64,000 nt of DNA from Peromyscus leucopus (taxonomy: Eukaryota > Chordata > Mammalia > Rodentia > Cricetidae): contig NC_051083.1 of the NCBI RefSeq assembly GCF_004664715.2, positions 115,144,534 through 115,208,533 of the forward strand. Reading direction: 5' to 3'. The translations under genes and the position numbers were made by a program. Below, piece by piece: positions 32,949-44,130 of this stretch. Numbering within the stretch: the stretch's first letter is position 1; each line of letters starts with the position of its first letter. Below the pieces are notes generated by a model that was not told where the DNA came from, ran no database searches, and saw nothing but the letters and a program-made list of their open reading frames with translations.

Positions 32949-33295
32949 TGCTGTGGATATTGCTCTGTATAAATAAAACAGTGATGGCCAGTGACCGGAC
33001 AGGAAATATAGGTGGGACAAGGAGAGAGGAGAATTGGGGAAACAGGAAGAAGGGGAGGGAGACATTGCAGCCACTGCCAGGACAAGCAGCATGTAAAGTC
33101 GCTGGTAAGCCACAAGCAACGGGGCAAGGTATAGATTTATATAAATGGGTTAATTTAAGATATAAGAACAGTTAACAAGAAGCCTGCCACGGCCATACAG
33201 TTTATAAGTAATACAAGCGTCTGAGTGATTATTTTATACAAGGATTGTGGGACTGCGGGGCTTGGTGGAACCTGGAGAGAAGCCCTCCAGCAACA
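32949..33295 (+). mobile_element. Solo LTR, ERV2-like, 347 bp
   Basis: Starts TGCTGTGGATATTGCTC and ends CCTCCAGCAACA. Flanked by a perfect 6-bp duplication, AGAATT at 32943-32948 and 33296-33301. It shares AATTGGGGAAACAGGAAGAA and GCCTGCCACGGCCATACAG with the LTR at 36792, its closest relative here. Confidence 0.9.
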
Positions 33296-33301
33296 AGAAT
33301 T

Positions 33302-34080
33302 AGCTGTAGAGATTTTGGAGAACCCAGGATATGATAGAGAGGCACAGAAAAGGAATAAGGATGGGACTGGAAAGATCCACTGGCTTTTTTCATCTGAGAA
33401 GCATGGAGAGAGAGGATCAGCTGGTAATTCCTCTGCCATTTTCTTGATCTATCAGGTTTTTAACCCAATATCTGACTCCTGAGTTTTTATTGATAGTAGT
33501 ACAATTTAGATAAATTATATAAGAAGACAACAGTGTTCTCTGAAAAGGTAAGCAATGTCCCCCAAAGTCGCAGAGACTGTGATGTATCTGTCCTTTATGT
33601 TAATATATAGAGAGGAGCAAGAGTAATGAGATATCCTTCTTGGTTGAGAGTTCAGGGGAGTGTGAACTTAGACAAGCATTCAAACCTAAAATGTTTGGGG
33701 GAACTTTGGGGAGAGGGTAGCAAGCTGTTCCTTCAGTGCCTCTTCTTCAACCATTTTTCTTTAGCCAGTCTCATTGCTCAGACCTGGATACCCCCCCCTG
33801 CCCCCGAACTCCTTGTATTAGTGACTCTGATAATGATATGTTTGTCCACATACCAATAGCTAGATGGTTAAAAAACTCTACAGTGTGAAGGCACATGATG
33901 AAAGTTTTAAAACCATAAGAAATATGGACTTGAATATGAAAATGAAACTTTATGATTGAAAAAAATCATCTTAGAGAAATTTGGAACAATGGGAGAAAAT
34001 TCACATTATCCATCAAATAAAAATAGTAGGTTATCATATAATTTCTAAAAATCTCTTCTAGCTCAGACTTTTTTAATTAT
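33302..34080. other. Unclassified sequence
   Basis: No recognisable gene or repeat. The 33300-33480 part keeps a short chance frame continuing out of the LTR. About 33785-33800 is a short C-rich run. Confidence 0.45.
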
Positions 34081-34084
34081 TCCT

Positions 34085-34575
34085 TTTAATTTTACATTAT
34101 AATAAATTGTATGATTTGTTCCTCGCATATACCCTTCATTAGTCTTTTTTGAAGTTGTTGTGACATATATACATATATGAATATATGCATATAAATATAT
34201 GTATACTCCTAAATATATAATATAACATGCTCAGTCTGAATAATGTAACTTGTATGAAAGTTTTCAGGGCTGACCATTTGATATTAGATAAACCATTGTT
34301 ATCTTCTTCTCTCGTGAAAACTGTTCCCCCAACTCTCAGTATTCCTTAGTTGCCTGTGGTTCTTTGTGTAGGTTTAAGCCCTCTTGGGCTGCTCTCTACA
34401 CTCAATCCATTTCAGCATATCCATTGATGTCATCATTGCTCAACTCATGTTTAAGTAGTCATGTTGGCTAGACTTTATGGGTGCAACTTCTGGCATTCCT
34501 AAGAGACACAATCTCATAGCAAACTCCTTGTTCCTCTGGCTCTTAGAATCTCTTCTGCTCCTTTTCAGCATAGAT
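34085..34575 (-). mobile_element. L1 3' UTR (Lx-type), 3' end
   Basis: A TATA-rich tract is followed by ACATGCTCAGTCTGAATAATG, TTTTCAGGGCTGACCATTTG, CAGTATTCCTTAGTTGCCTG and CTTTATGGGTGCAACTTCTG. This is the reverse complement of the same L1 tail seen at 28500-30025 on the plus strand. Its 5' limit is near 34575. Confidence 0.85.
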
Positions 34576-34935
34576 ACATGCAGCTCAGACATTTTCAATG
34601 AAAATTCTTTGGAAAAGCTCACCAAACATACTCCTTTCTCCCCTACATCCAGTTTCTCTTCCTCCACTAACATCCATGTCTTCCTTTTCCAGCTTATTCC
34701 AGAATTTCTAAATACAAATTCCATTTCTTTTCCATTTACCTGCTGGCTGAATCTTCCTGCACTTTAGAGTGCAAGTTACCAATGATGAAGTGAGTGATTA
34801 TTGCCCAGGCTATTTTCTAGTTACTTTATGAGTTTCCGAATCCTCATAAGTCATTTGTGGTAGGCTTTGGTCTCCTACATTTACAAGAAAAGAAATTGAA
34901 TCTCTTGAAGTTTAAGAAAAATATATGAATAAAAT
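34576..34935. other. Unclassified sequence
   Basis: No gene. A C/T-rich patch at 34620-34740 opens frames of 94-96 residues on both strands over the same bases, which argues against coding. Confidence 0.5.
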
Positions 34936-35084
34936 GTTTTCCAGGTATGTATCTGATAGATTAATGTCCAGAATATAAAAAGAACTAAAATACTAAGTAT
35001 CAAGAAACAACACAGTCAAAAAATGGAGTGAAACACAAGGTTCTCAGAAAAAAATTCAAATAGCTCATAAATGTGAAAAGTATT

Positions 35085-35232
35085 GGGCCAGTGAGATGGC
35101 TTAGTGGGCAAAGGCCCTTGCCACCAATCTTAAAAACCTAGGCTGGATCCTTGGAATCCATATGGTGGAAGGCAAAAACTAACTCTCACAAGCTGTCCTC
35201 TCAACTCCATACATAGGCCATGGTAGATGCAT
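35085..35232 (+). repeat. tRNA-derived SINE (B2/B4 group)
   Basis: Starts GGGCCAGTGAGATGGCTTAG, then AAAGGCCCTTGCCACCA, CCATATGGTGGAAGGC and CTCAACTCCATACATAGGCC. It inserted into L1: AAAGTATT before and AAAATATT after the repeat tail look like its target duplication. Confidence 0.82.
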
Positions 35233-35249
35233 GCACACACACACACATA

Positions 35250-35319
<70 letters not shown>
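35233..35319 (+). repeat. Compound (CA)n(GA)n microsatellite
   Basis: CA to about 35266, then an uninterrupted GA run of about 53 bases. It grew in the SINE tail. The GA half is a pure homopurine mirror-repeat tract. ORFs over it (Leu/Ser/Val or Arg/Glu/Thr/His repeats) are artefacts. Confidence 0.97.
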
Positions 35320-35322
<3 letters not shown>

Positions 35323-36791
35323 TATATACATATATATGTATATACATAAAATATTCAACATCCTTAGCCATTAGAGAAATACAAAGTAAAACTACTTTTA
35401 TATTCCATCTTATTTCAGTCAGAATTGCTATTATCAAGAGAATAGATGACAACAAATGCTGACTAGCATGTGTGGAAAGAGGATCCCTGTTGCTAGGCAC
35501 AGTTTACAGCTAACTGTAAACTGGTACAGTCACTATGGAAATGAGTGTGAAGTTTTTTCAAAAAACTAAAACTAGAACTACCATATGCTCAACCATAACA
35601 ATTCTGGGTATATCCTAAGGACTCTATGTCCTACCACAAGGATACCTGAATTTCTACATTTGTTGCTTCTGTATTCCTAATAGCTAGGAAATAAAAGCAG
35701 CCTAGCTATCCATCACCTGCTAAGTGGATAATGATGAACACTACCCTATATGGTTGGATAGAAGCTGAAAACATTTTAAAACAAAAATCCCAGTTTCAGG
35801 GATGGATACTTTCATAGAAACTGTTGGTGAGGGAGGTCATTGAGGCCCCAATACAGGCGATCACCATTGCTCTTAATTTCCTACCAAAACTAGGTGGTAA
35901 GACCCTATTGATGAAGACAGCTCGTGATTGGGCACAAGTAAATCAAACTGGAGCTAAATTGCAAGTTTATATCCTGCTTACTATGTTTCATAGATGCTAT
36001 TCACACTGCCGGGAGAGAAAATACATCAATAGTCTTACCTGGTGTGGATCCTGTATATTAGATTCCTGAACTACCACTCAGGAATAATCAGTGGCTTTCT
36101 GATTGGATTTAAGGCCAACTCCATGGGGGTAAATTCATGCCTGGTACTCTGTACTTGATCAAAAGCCCATGAATGTGGAAGTCATAGACATGGGGGATAG
36201 CTAGTACTGTCATTTTGCTGAATGGACATGTTGTGGCTGTCAAACTGCCTTCTAAATATCTTATAAACAATAGAAGAGTGGTGTGGTGTTCTCAGCCTTA
36301 ATCAAAGAAGCTTCATTTCCAACAGATGGATATTAATGCATAGTCTTATAATTGCTTAAAGTGCTGAGAATAATTGACTGTTGAGTGTGAAGCCCTCAAC
36401 AGGATATCTCTGTAACCCCCATAAGGATCAGGGAACATCACAGAAGAGGTTGTAGGAAGATTTTAAGAGTCAGGAGATGGGGAAGAGTGCTATAGAGAGC
36501 TGACTTTTGAATGTGACAAGGCTGTTGCATCCAAGAACTCACAGCCAGAAACTGATACCTGCACAAAACCTGCATGATATAGGGCTTATCAACAACATCT
36601 GTCATGGATGGGATTCTTGGGATTCATGAGCTCCATTCTTTCCTCAGGAGTTATTAACAGTTAGTGGTTGTTTGGGAGGATGTTTTGTTCATGGATATAG
36701 ACAATGGTAATGTGTCCATGTTCAGATAAATAAGTCCCTAACAATGGATATAATGGATATGCAAATAATCCTAACTGAACTCAGAAGGAAC

Positions 36792-37132
36792 TGTGTATAT
36801 CTCTCTATATAAATAAAACACTGATGGCCAGTGACCAGACAGGAAGTATAGGCGGGACAAAGAGAGAGGAGAATTGGGGAAACAGGAAGAAGGGAGAGAG
36901 ACACTGCAGCCACCGCCAGGACAAGCAGCATGTAAAGATGCCGGTAAGCCACCAGCCACGTGGCAAGGTATAGATTTATAGAAATGGGTTAATTTAAGAT
37001 ATAAGAACAGTTAACAAGAAGCCTGCCACGGCCATACAGTTTATAAGTAATGAGTGTCTGAGTGATTATTTTATATGTGGATTGTGGGACTGCGGGGTTT
37101 GGTGGAACCTGGGGAGAAGCCCTCCAGCAACA
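36792..37132 (+). mobile_element. Solo LTR, ERV2-like, about 341 bp
   Basis: Starts TGTGTATATCTCTCTAT and ends CCTCCAGCAACA. It is very similar to 32949-33295, including AATTGGGGAAACAGGAAGAA. The flanks (AGGAAC before, GGACAC after) do not match cleanly; the right side has turned into a CA repeat. It splits an L1 3' UTR. Confidence 0.82.
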
Positions 37133-37137
37133 GGACA

Positions 37138-37186
<49 letters not shown>

Positions 37187-37390
37187 ACAACCACCACCAC
37201 CACTACCACTACCAGGAAAATAGAAGGGGGACCAATTTGGAAGAAAAAGAGAGGGGACAAGGGAGGGTAAGGGGTAGGTATTATGAAAATACACCATGTA
37301 CGGAAAAACATGTATAAAATTGACAGAATACATTTGTATGAATTTATCAAAAATAAATAAAATATTTTTAAATAAAATTAAACATGCCAT
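37133..37390 (+). mobile_element. L1 3' end after the LTR, with (CA)n
   Basis: A CA repeat (about 37139-37184) and CCACCA triplets precede AGAGGGGACAAGGGAGGGTA, TACACCATGTACG and an A-rich end with AATAAA units. This is the continuation and end of the L1 interrupted at 36791. Poly-His/Thr/Val ORFs here come from the repeat. Confidence 0.7.
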
Positions 37391-40300
37391 AGATCACATA
37401 GCTGTAGCAATGTTAGGATTTAAAAGCTCCATAGTTAGCCTTTCTAATTCCAGGCCCAACTCACACATTCCCAAAGACCTTCATTAGGCACAGACACCTT
37501 CTGGGTTTTCAAATCGAGCCATGTTTTAATATTATCTTGTAGGAGACTTATTTGATTTCATATCTTCCACCTTCCAATTCCTGTTTGACAAAGGGCCATG
37601 GTGAATTGCACTCTCTATACCTGGTGGCCAGTTCTGTGACTTGTACACAGTAGGAATTTAATAAATATTTATTGGTAAGTGGACATCAGATTAATTTTCT
37701 GTTAAAAAACCTGTGATTGAGTATTAAATATGTTTTATCAGTGGAAGAAAACTGTAGCTAAGGTAATTTGTGAGCTGAAACCATTGTTACCTCTGTTGCT
37801 AAGGGAAGTCAGTTACCCTGGGATACTAATTAACTGTAGCTATTGTGAAAATTAAGCCAGCAGCCCCCAGTGGGTTCAGAGAGCTGATGGGAGGAAAGAA
37901 TCTAGGTGTCAAGTAAGAAAGTATATTTTCTGATTTGAGACAAAGTAACGAAGGGAGGGGGTAGCTTGTACACTTTCAGCATCATCACAACTCCTGCTTA
38001 GTGGGCAAAGAAGTTGTTCCATATAATTAGCTCAAACAGTGGAGGCAAGGTGACTAGATTGCCTGTGGCTGAGATCCACACTTCTTTTTTGCTAGCCATT
38101 GAGGAGTAAATATCCAGAGAGGGGGAGTTGACATCAAAGAAGTACCAATGCTGAATGAAACATATCTGTACAAAAAAGATTCTTGACTGTTAAGATTCTG
38201 GTTGAGCTGATAAAATGAAAGAAAGAGATCAATAAAGAAAAGGAAAAGACACTACCAGGGATGCCTATTGCATTTAAAAGAATTATATGGTCTGCCTTCT
38301 AAATTGTTCAGAGTTTTAATGAAGGGGTTTATTTTTGATTCTAGAAGACAGTCTCAACTGTATACAGCAACATACCCAGAGCTCATAGTATCGAGTGTGG
38401 ACTCAAGTTGTGCTAACAGACTGATTCCACCTAGTGATAGTCTACCTAAATTGCAGCTTGTTTTTCCAAGAAGGCAAAAACGTGGCCTTTACAAGCAGCC
38501 ACTGTGGTATTTAAACCATGAAATTATTCAGCAGCTGAGACCTGGCTTCGTGAGAAGCCCTGGGGTAGAGACAGTGACGTATGTCTGGGGAAGAGGGAGT
38601 GAGTGCTCTGCATATTGGCCAAGTGAGACAATAAAAAAAACTTCCGATTAACAGCAGGAGGTATGAGCACCAGGCCTCCAGGAACCATATAAAATAATAT
38701 TTAGAGGCTGCAGCAGGTGGGATTAGCCCTCTCCTACTGACTCAAACTGTTCAATGATCAACAGAAAAAAAAAACTCACAACCTCCCTTCTGCATGAGAA
38801 AACATTGATGAGAAGGAAAGGATGGTAATCCCAAGAGGAATTAGGACCCAGTTAGGAATTAAGATGAGAGCACAGGAAATCTAGAAGCTCCACATCACCA
38901 TTTCTTTTGAGTAAAATGATTATAGTAAGTGACTGTCCAAGTTCACTTGACAAATATGAGGTATTCTTAGCTAATAAGCAAGGGATCAAGGGAACAAAAG
39001 CAAGTCCAGGCCCAAATACAGTGCTTGCTGCTCCCAATCAAGGCTTTTCTGCAGAAGGGATTGTTAAAGTATCCATACTCTCTGTGCCAGAGATATGGAC
39101 AGTAATTCCTGAGTCCCAAATCTACAGGTGAATGAGGCATCCATGACTCAGAGCTGAGGTTGATAGTGCATCCAGTGGGCCAGTTCCAACAAGTTCGTGG
39201 TTTAGAAATATAAGCTTTGAGCACCAACATCCATATTTGTGAACTGCAATCTTGAAAGCATTTTCTCAAATTGACAACTCCTTTCTCTATCTTAAATGCA
39301 TGGAGTTCCACTTTGAGCACTGATGTTTACACAGCTAGCATCCCCACAATTTCACATCACTCACCTTTGGCCCACAGATTCCTACTCCTGCCCAGACTAA
39401 ACATCTAACTCCTTGTGGGACAGCCAGTGAGAACCCGTGGGCCTCCTGCAGCTTACTAGGTCTCTGTCAATCCGATGAGCATCTGGTTAGTACACAGATT
39501 GCAAAGTGGGCTTCGGGGATTCTTCTAGATTATGGGAACAGAAAAGAAAGGGATGAGACAAGGGAATCAGTACTTAATAAAACTATTCGTTTTTCTCTGA
39601 TTCATAAGGCAATAGGAATGACCCTGACTTAATTTTGTCCCTGCATTTCCAGTTCCACTTCTAATAAGATCTTCCTAGTGTTGGTAACCTTCAGTAACTT
39701 TCAACTCCTTTTGAATTTACATAGAATAAAATCAAGGTTGGTGGCTATTTAAATAAACCTCAGATTCGATCAGCACAAACTGTTATCTAGTACAAGACTT
39801 TCTTTTAAAAGACCTCAATTCATATTTATTAGACACCTACCTGGCCATGTCTCATGATTCTCCCACAGCCCAGATCCCAAGACCCCACCAGGAAGCTATT
39901 TGAACTCCCATCACTATTTTGGAAACCTGGGTAGCTAGAAATATTTTTTGCATCTCCCTGATCTCAAGTATGCCTGAACCCACAATGGGGGATTAGTAAC
40001 ATGTAAACAAGAACTGTTCAAAACATTTGCAGAGTTCTTTGCTGAAAAATCATATTGCTTTGCAAGGGTTACTGTTTCTTGAGAAAACAGTTTAGAAAAT
40101 TCTTTGGCTAAAGCAGTTTGTAGCTATTCCCCTAGGTGTGTGCCTTCTATTAAGGCGATGATCTCAGAATCCTTGCTACCAAAGCCCAAGCAAAATGCTA
40201 AATCCCTTCAAGCATCCCTGGACAGGCAGATATATTGGTGGTCAGCTGTAGAGGGCAGCGGGGAAACTGAAATCAATCTGCTTTAGCTTCTGCACTTTAG

Positions 40301-41702
40301 CAGCATTTTCTTAAATTGCCCTTCTCTGTTGCTAGCTGCTTTAAGGTGCCTTCTGTTCAAAGAGAATTTATGCATGTAAACCTCAAGGAACAGCTACCCA
40401 GCACAGACCCCTAGAATTACAAGCTATTTCAAAGATGCAAACAGAAAGGCGATATTTTGTGGAAGGAAAGAATTATCCCCTTTACCTTGTAAAGGTCACC
40501 AGGCAGGACCTTCACTTAAGCTTGTATTAATTAAATAATGACTCATTCATTAGGATTGAATTGAAATCCCTTCAGAGACAGAAAGGGCTCCTGGGAAGGG
40601 AATCGACTTGGTTACTGTCATGTTTCATGGCTTCAGGGTCACCGATGCAATAGCAAGGAACGGAGAAGTCTGTAAAGGATGCTTCTCTGGCAGCAAATGA
40701 AACAAATGGCATGAAAGAGGTCGAAGAAAGTGGTTTGAGACCAGAGCAAGACAGGGGTTGTCTTTAGATAACAAAATGTGGTAGAATCTGCATGGCTTTA
40801 CAGAGCTTCAGTTCTGCAGGTCAGGACCAAAGAAGCCAATGAGGGCTGGAAATGCCAGCTAGTCCCAAATTCCGAAGTATGATGCATAGGGTGGTACTTG
40901 TATATAATTAACTGACACAGAGACTTGGGTTGTACAGATGGTAAGGCTAACTTGTACACCAGACATAAAGAGAAAGCATAGTAAGGTGGAAATTTGGAAC
41001 CTAGGTAGACCTTCCAGACAATGGATTTAGTTGTCCCAGCTGTGAAAATTGCAAAAAGTCTCAGTATCAAATTGGGAGGACCAGACCTAAACTCTTTCTT
41101 TGGTAAATTCTACCATATTTATAATATTTTTAATGTGACATTTAAATTTTTCCAAAAATTTGAAGATAGTACAAGAGATTCTCACATATACCACAGAAAG
41201 GTGTTTCCCATAACATACTAATATGAACTAGTTGTTTAATAAAAGGTACTATAGTGACACATTGTTGTTCACCAAATTTCATAAGTTAGTTCAAATGTAT
41301 GTTCCATGATACTGCAGCCTGAATCCTATATGCATTCAGTTTTCATGACTTCTTAGGCTCCTCTTGGCCAAGATAAATTCTCAGACTTTTGTTGTGTTTG
41401 ATGCCCTTAATAGTTTCAAGGAGAATAGATCAGATGTTATATAACATATTCATGAATGAAACCAATGGAAGACCATTCATTAAGTGCCATTTGTATTACA
41501 TCCTAGAAAGTACATGTGCTATCATGACTCATCCTAGATGTTAACCTTGATTACCTGGCTGAGCTCACTCTTGTCCAATTTTTCCACTCTAAATTTTTAT
41601 CCCAGCACTTTCCATATTATATATTTCTATAAGGAGTTACTATGTATAGCTCCTGCTTATCAAATGAGGAATATTTCCAGTGCTGAGGAATGTCTTTCTA
41701 TA
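37391..41702. other. Repeat-poor island, no gene recognised
   Basis: This is the longest stretch without young repeats (4.3 kb). The 37640-37680 end is L2/MIR-like (CAGTAGGAATTTAATAAAT). The largest chance-candidate frame, 127 residues at 38268-38651, starts MHLKELYGLPSKLFRVLM and ends beside AATAAA (38630-38635); I do not recognise it, see no domain, and would not call it a gene. Other frames of 60-117 residues overlap on both strands. An AT-rich cluster at 40526-40553 holds TAAT cores and one TGACTCA. A cis-regulatory role is possible but unshown. Confidence 0.5.
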
Positions 41703-42059
41703 TGCTGTGAATGTGTTAGTCTGATTGATTGATAAATAAAATGCTGATTGGCTGGTAGACAGGCAGGAAGTACAGTATAGGAGGGATAAGCAGAGAGGAG
41801 AATGCTGGGAAGTAGAAGGCTGAGTCAGGAGATGCTGCCAGCTGCCGCTGCCATGAGAAGCAAGATGTAAAGTACCAGTAAGCCACAAGCCATGTGGCAA
41901 CTTATAGATTAGTAGAAATGGGTTAATTTAAGATATAAGAACTAGATAACAAGAAGCCTGCCACAGACATACAGTTTATAAGTAATATAAGTCTCTGTGT
42001 GTTTACTTGGGTCTGAGTGGCTGTGGGCCCAAGCGGGAATGGAGAAAACTCCAACTACA
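41703..42059 (+). mobile_element. Solo LTR, ERV2-like, 357 bp
   Basis: Starts TGCTGTGAATGTGTTAG and ends CTCCAACTACA. It carries TGATAAATAAAATGCTGATT, GAAATGGGTTAATTTAAGAT and GCCTGCCACAGACATACAG. No flanking 6-bp duplication is visible (TCTATA against CTCCAG), so it is older or was rearranged. Confidence 0.82.
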
Positions 42060-42169
42060 CTCCAGGCTAAAATGTCTTTATAAATTATTTGGACTTCTTC
42101 ACAGATTGGTCTTTCCCTCACTTTTCAATTTAGTTGACGATTCTGATTTGGCAATTATATCAGAAAGAG

Positions 42170-42690
42170 CTCACAGAGATTTATTTTTAAACGAGATTTT
42201 ATTTCAATATTACTTAATTTTGTCGCCAATATTCCAGCTTTGGGATTACATAGAATTAAAAGGCTTTTACACAGCAAAAGAATTAATCAACAGAGTAAAA
42301 TGACAGGCCACACAATGGGAGAGAATACTTGCAAATCACATATATAATAAGGGGTTTCTAGTCAAGTTATATTTAAAATCACAAGAAGAATTCAATAGCA
42401 AAAATGTAAGAACCTGATTTTAAAATGCTCAAAAATTGGAGTAAACATTTCTTAAAGCAAGGCAATCAAGAGACAAATAGGCATATGAAAAATGCCCACC
42501 ATTAAAAATTATTAGGAAATTTTAAATGTAATCCATAATGAGATATTGTCAAACCTACAAAATATGGCAAGTATTGGCAAGGATGTAAAGGAAAGCAAAG
42601 CTGTATATCCACTGTTGGCAATAGGAGTATTAATGAGCACAATCATTATGGAAAATAAAATCCATGTTACTCAAAAATCTAAAAATGAAA
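42170..42690 (+). mobile_element. Old L1 ORF2 C-terminal region, part 1
   Basis: The frame at 42241-42300 reads LKGFYTAKELINRVK, an L1 ORF2 signature. GGGAGAGAATACTTGCAAAT, TAATAAGGGGTTTCTAGTC and AATGAGATATTGTCAAACC follow in order. A younger L1 interrupts it at about 42690, and it resumes near 43560. Confidence 0.85.
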
Positions 42691-43150
42691 TTACGTAGGA
42701 TATACAATCTCATAGCAAACTTCCTGTTCCTTTCAGTCTTTCAACAGTCTTCCAGCTCCCTCTTTTTTTATGATTCTGAACCTTAGATGCAGGAATTGTA
42801 TTGTAGATGGAGACTGAGCACTACATGATCTCTTCTCTACATTTTGATTGGCTGTGGTTTTCTGCAGTAGTTTCTGTCTATTGCAAGGAGACATTTCTCT
42901 CCTGGGGACTGAGAGCTAAACTTACCTGTGGGTATAAGTATAAGTATTTATAATGAAATTAAGAATTATGCTGGGTTAGTAGAGTTGTGGTTGTGATTCT
43001 TCACTAAGATCCATGGCTTTGCTAGGCCTGTGCAGATGACTAGGTTTCCAGTACCAGGCATGATTTTCCTCTTGTTGAGTAGGCTATAAGTCCAATTAGG
43101 AAGCTGTTGGTTACTGCCAAGGTATGCATGCCACACTTGAAAAAGGACGG
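42691..43150 (-). mobile_element. L1 3' UTR, inverted 5' part of a younger L1
   Basis: AATCTCATAGCAAACTTCC, ATTTTGATTGGCTGTGGTTT, CTGGGGACTGAGAGCTAAAC and ACCTGTGGGTATAAG match the Lx 3' UTR reversed. It is followed immediately by the plus-strand end of the same kind of 3' UTR, with about 100-150 bases of the family's order missing between them. Confidence 0.85.
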
Positions 43151-43159
43151 AAACAAGAC

Positions 43160-43545
43160 ACATGCTAACACATAGGGAAATTCTTCCTGGGCTCCAACCC
43201 TAGACAAATCACTACAGGCAACTAAGGACCTGCTGGCAGCTGAAAAAATAGTCTTCAGCTCCAAGGAATAGTCATTCTTCCAAGAAGGAGCTCCTCCTCA
43301 ATTAATTATGCAGTATCAAGTGGTCAATCCTGAAATAATATACATATTGGTAACATTATATGGATTTTGTAAGTTTTATTTATATATTTAGGAATATATA
43401 TTTCAACAAATAAAGAATATAAACTATAAATCTGATAGAAAATGAGGCAGGTTGTGTGGTAGGGGTGGGAGGGAGGAAAGGGAAGGGGAAATGATGCAAG
43501 TATGTTTTAATTTCAAAAAGTAAAAAAAACTATTAAGAAAGAACA
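43160..43545 (+). mobile_element. L1 3' end, direct part of the same L1
   Basis: GGGCTCCAACCCTAGACAAA, CTACAGGCAACTAAGGACC, AAGTGGTCAATCCTGAAAT, ATATTTAGGAATATATATT and GGTGGGAGGGAGGAAAGGG lead to an A-rich end. With the inverted segment before it, this has the structure left by twin priming. Confidence 0.86.
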
Positions 43546-43555
43546 TCAATCTTAC

Positions 43556-43890
43556 TGTGAAGCATAATAAATAAATAAAATCAGTAAGCTGGAGAGACAG
43601 TTTCAGTGCCAGAGTCATTGGAACATTAGTTAAAAAAAATCTAGCATATGAAGCATGTATGTATAGGCAACAAAATACACAGCATTAAAAAAATAGATTT
43701 TTGCCATTTGTTGCAATCTGAATAAGCCTAGAGAACATTATGTTAAGTGAAATAAACAAACACAAAAAGACAAAAACCACATCACTTATGTATATAATCA
43801 AAATTTTACATATAAAATCTGCTGATACAAGTTTTAGGGTACAGCACATTGATGTTTCAAAACTGTCCTTTGCTGCAACAAAAGTAACTT
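43556..43890 (+). mobile_element. Old L1 ORF2 end and 3' UTR, part 2
   Basis: TTTTTGCCATTTGTTGCAAT, GAGAACATTATGTTAAGTG and AAATAAACAAACACAAAAAG continue in the order expected after the piece ending at 42690. This shows the younger L1 landed inside the older one. Confidence 0.8.
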
Positions 43891-43894
43891 AGCT

Positions 43895-43965
43895 CAGAGT
43901 CTTAGGGTTATATCTCAGACTTGGTTCACTTTACCTAGCATGTGTGAGCTTATCTTCAGTAGTTT
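43895..43965 (+). repeat. ID/B4-type SINE fragment
   Basis: GGGTTATATCTCAGACTTGG followed by TTCACTTTACCTAGCATGTG resembles a degraded tRNA-type head of the ID group. Confidence 0.5.
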
Positions 43966-44130
43966 AAAATGTGTATGTGCATTGCATGCATTCAGGTGCC
44001 TAAGAAGAAGGTATTAGATACCCTGGAACTGGAGTTATAGGTAGTTTGAGCCACCTGATGTGGGTGCTGGGCAGTGAACTCTGGTCCTCTGCAAGAGCAG
44101 AAAATACTCTTACTCTCTGGGCTATCTTGG
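43966..44130 (-). repeat. B3-type SINE
   Basis: On the plus strand: ATGCATTCAGGTGCCTAAG, CCCTGGAACTGGAGTTATAG, TGGGTGCTGGGCAGTGAAC, CCTCTGCAAGAGCAG and CTCTGGGCTATCTT. This is the reverse complement of a B3 SINE. Confidence 0.85.

Larger units (their letters stand above)
34940..36791 (+). mobile_element. L1 ORF2 end and 3' UTR, interrupted by a SINE
   Basis: GTATCTGATAGATTAATGTC, CACAGTCAAAAAATGGAGTG and TTCAACATCCTTAGCCATTA give the ORF2 C-terminal region. CCCAGTTTCAGGGATGGATA and GTCATTGAGGCCCCAATAC then lead into a long 3' UTR. A tRNA-type SINE and its repeat tail sit at 35085-35319, and an LTR at 36792-37132 precedes the L1 tail. The 81-residue frame at 35824-36069 belongs to this non-coding tail and has no host match that I know. 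Confidence 0.78.

Noticed and set aside
35179..35500. Long Leu/Ser/Val, Arg/Glu and Thr/His repeat proteins, as also at 5949-6201, 18684-19134, 37066-37317, 45135-45433 and 50306-50648
   Set aside because: They are translations of CA, GA and GAAA microsatellites, open in several frames and on both strands.
35824..36069. 81-residue host exon
   Set aside because: The flanking order is that of an L1 3' UTR, and there are no splice signals.
32949..37132. One provirus bounded by the two similar LTRs
   Set aside because: The first LTR has its own perfect AGAATT duplication, and the DNA between contains L1 sequence in both orientations and no retroviral interior.
42007..42303. 98-residue host protein
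   Set aside because: The C-terminal half (LKGFYTAKELINRVK) is L1 ORF2, and the start lies in the tail of an LTR.
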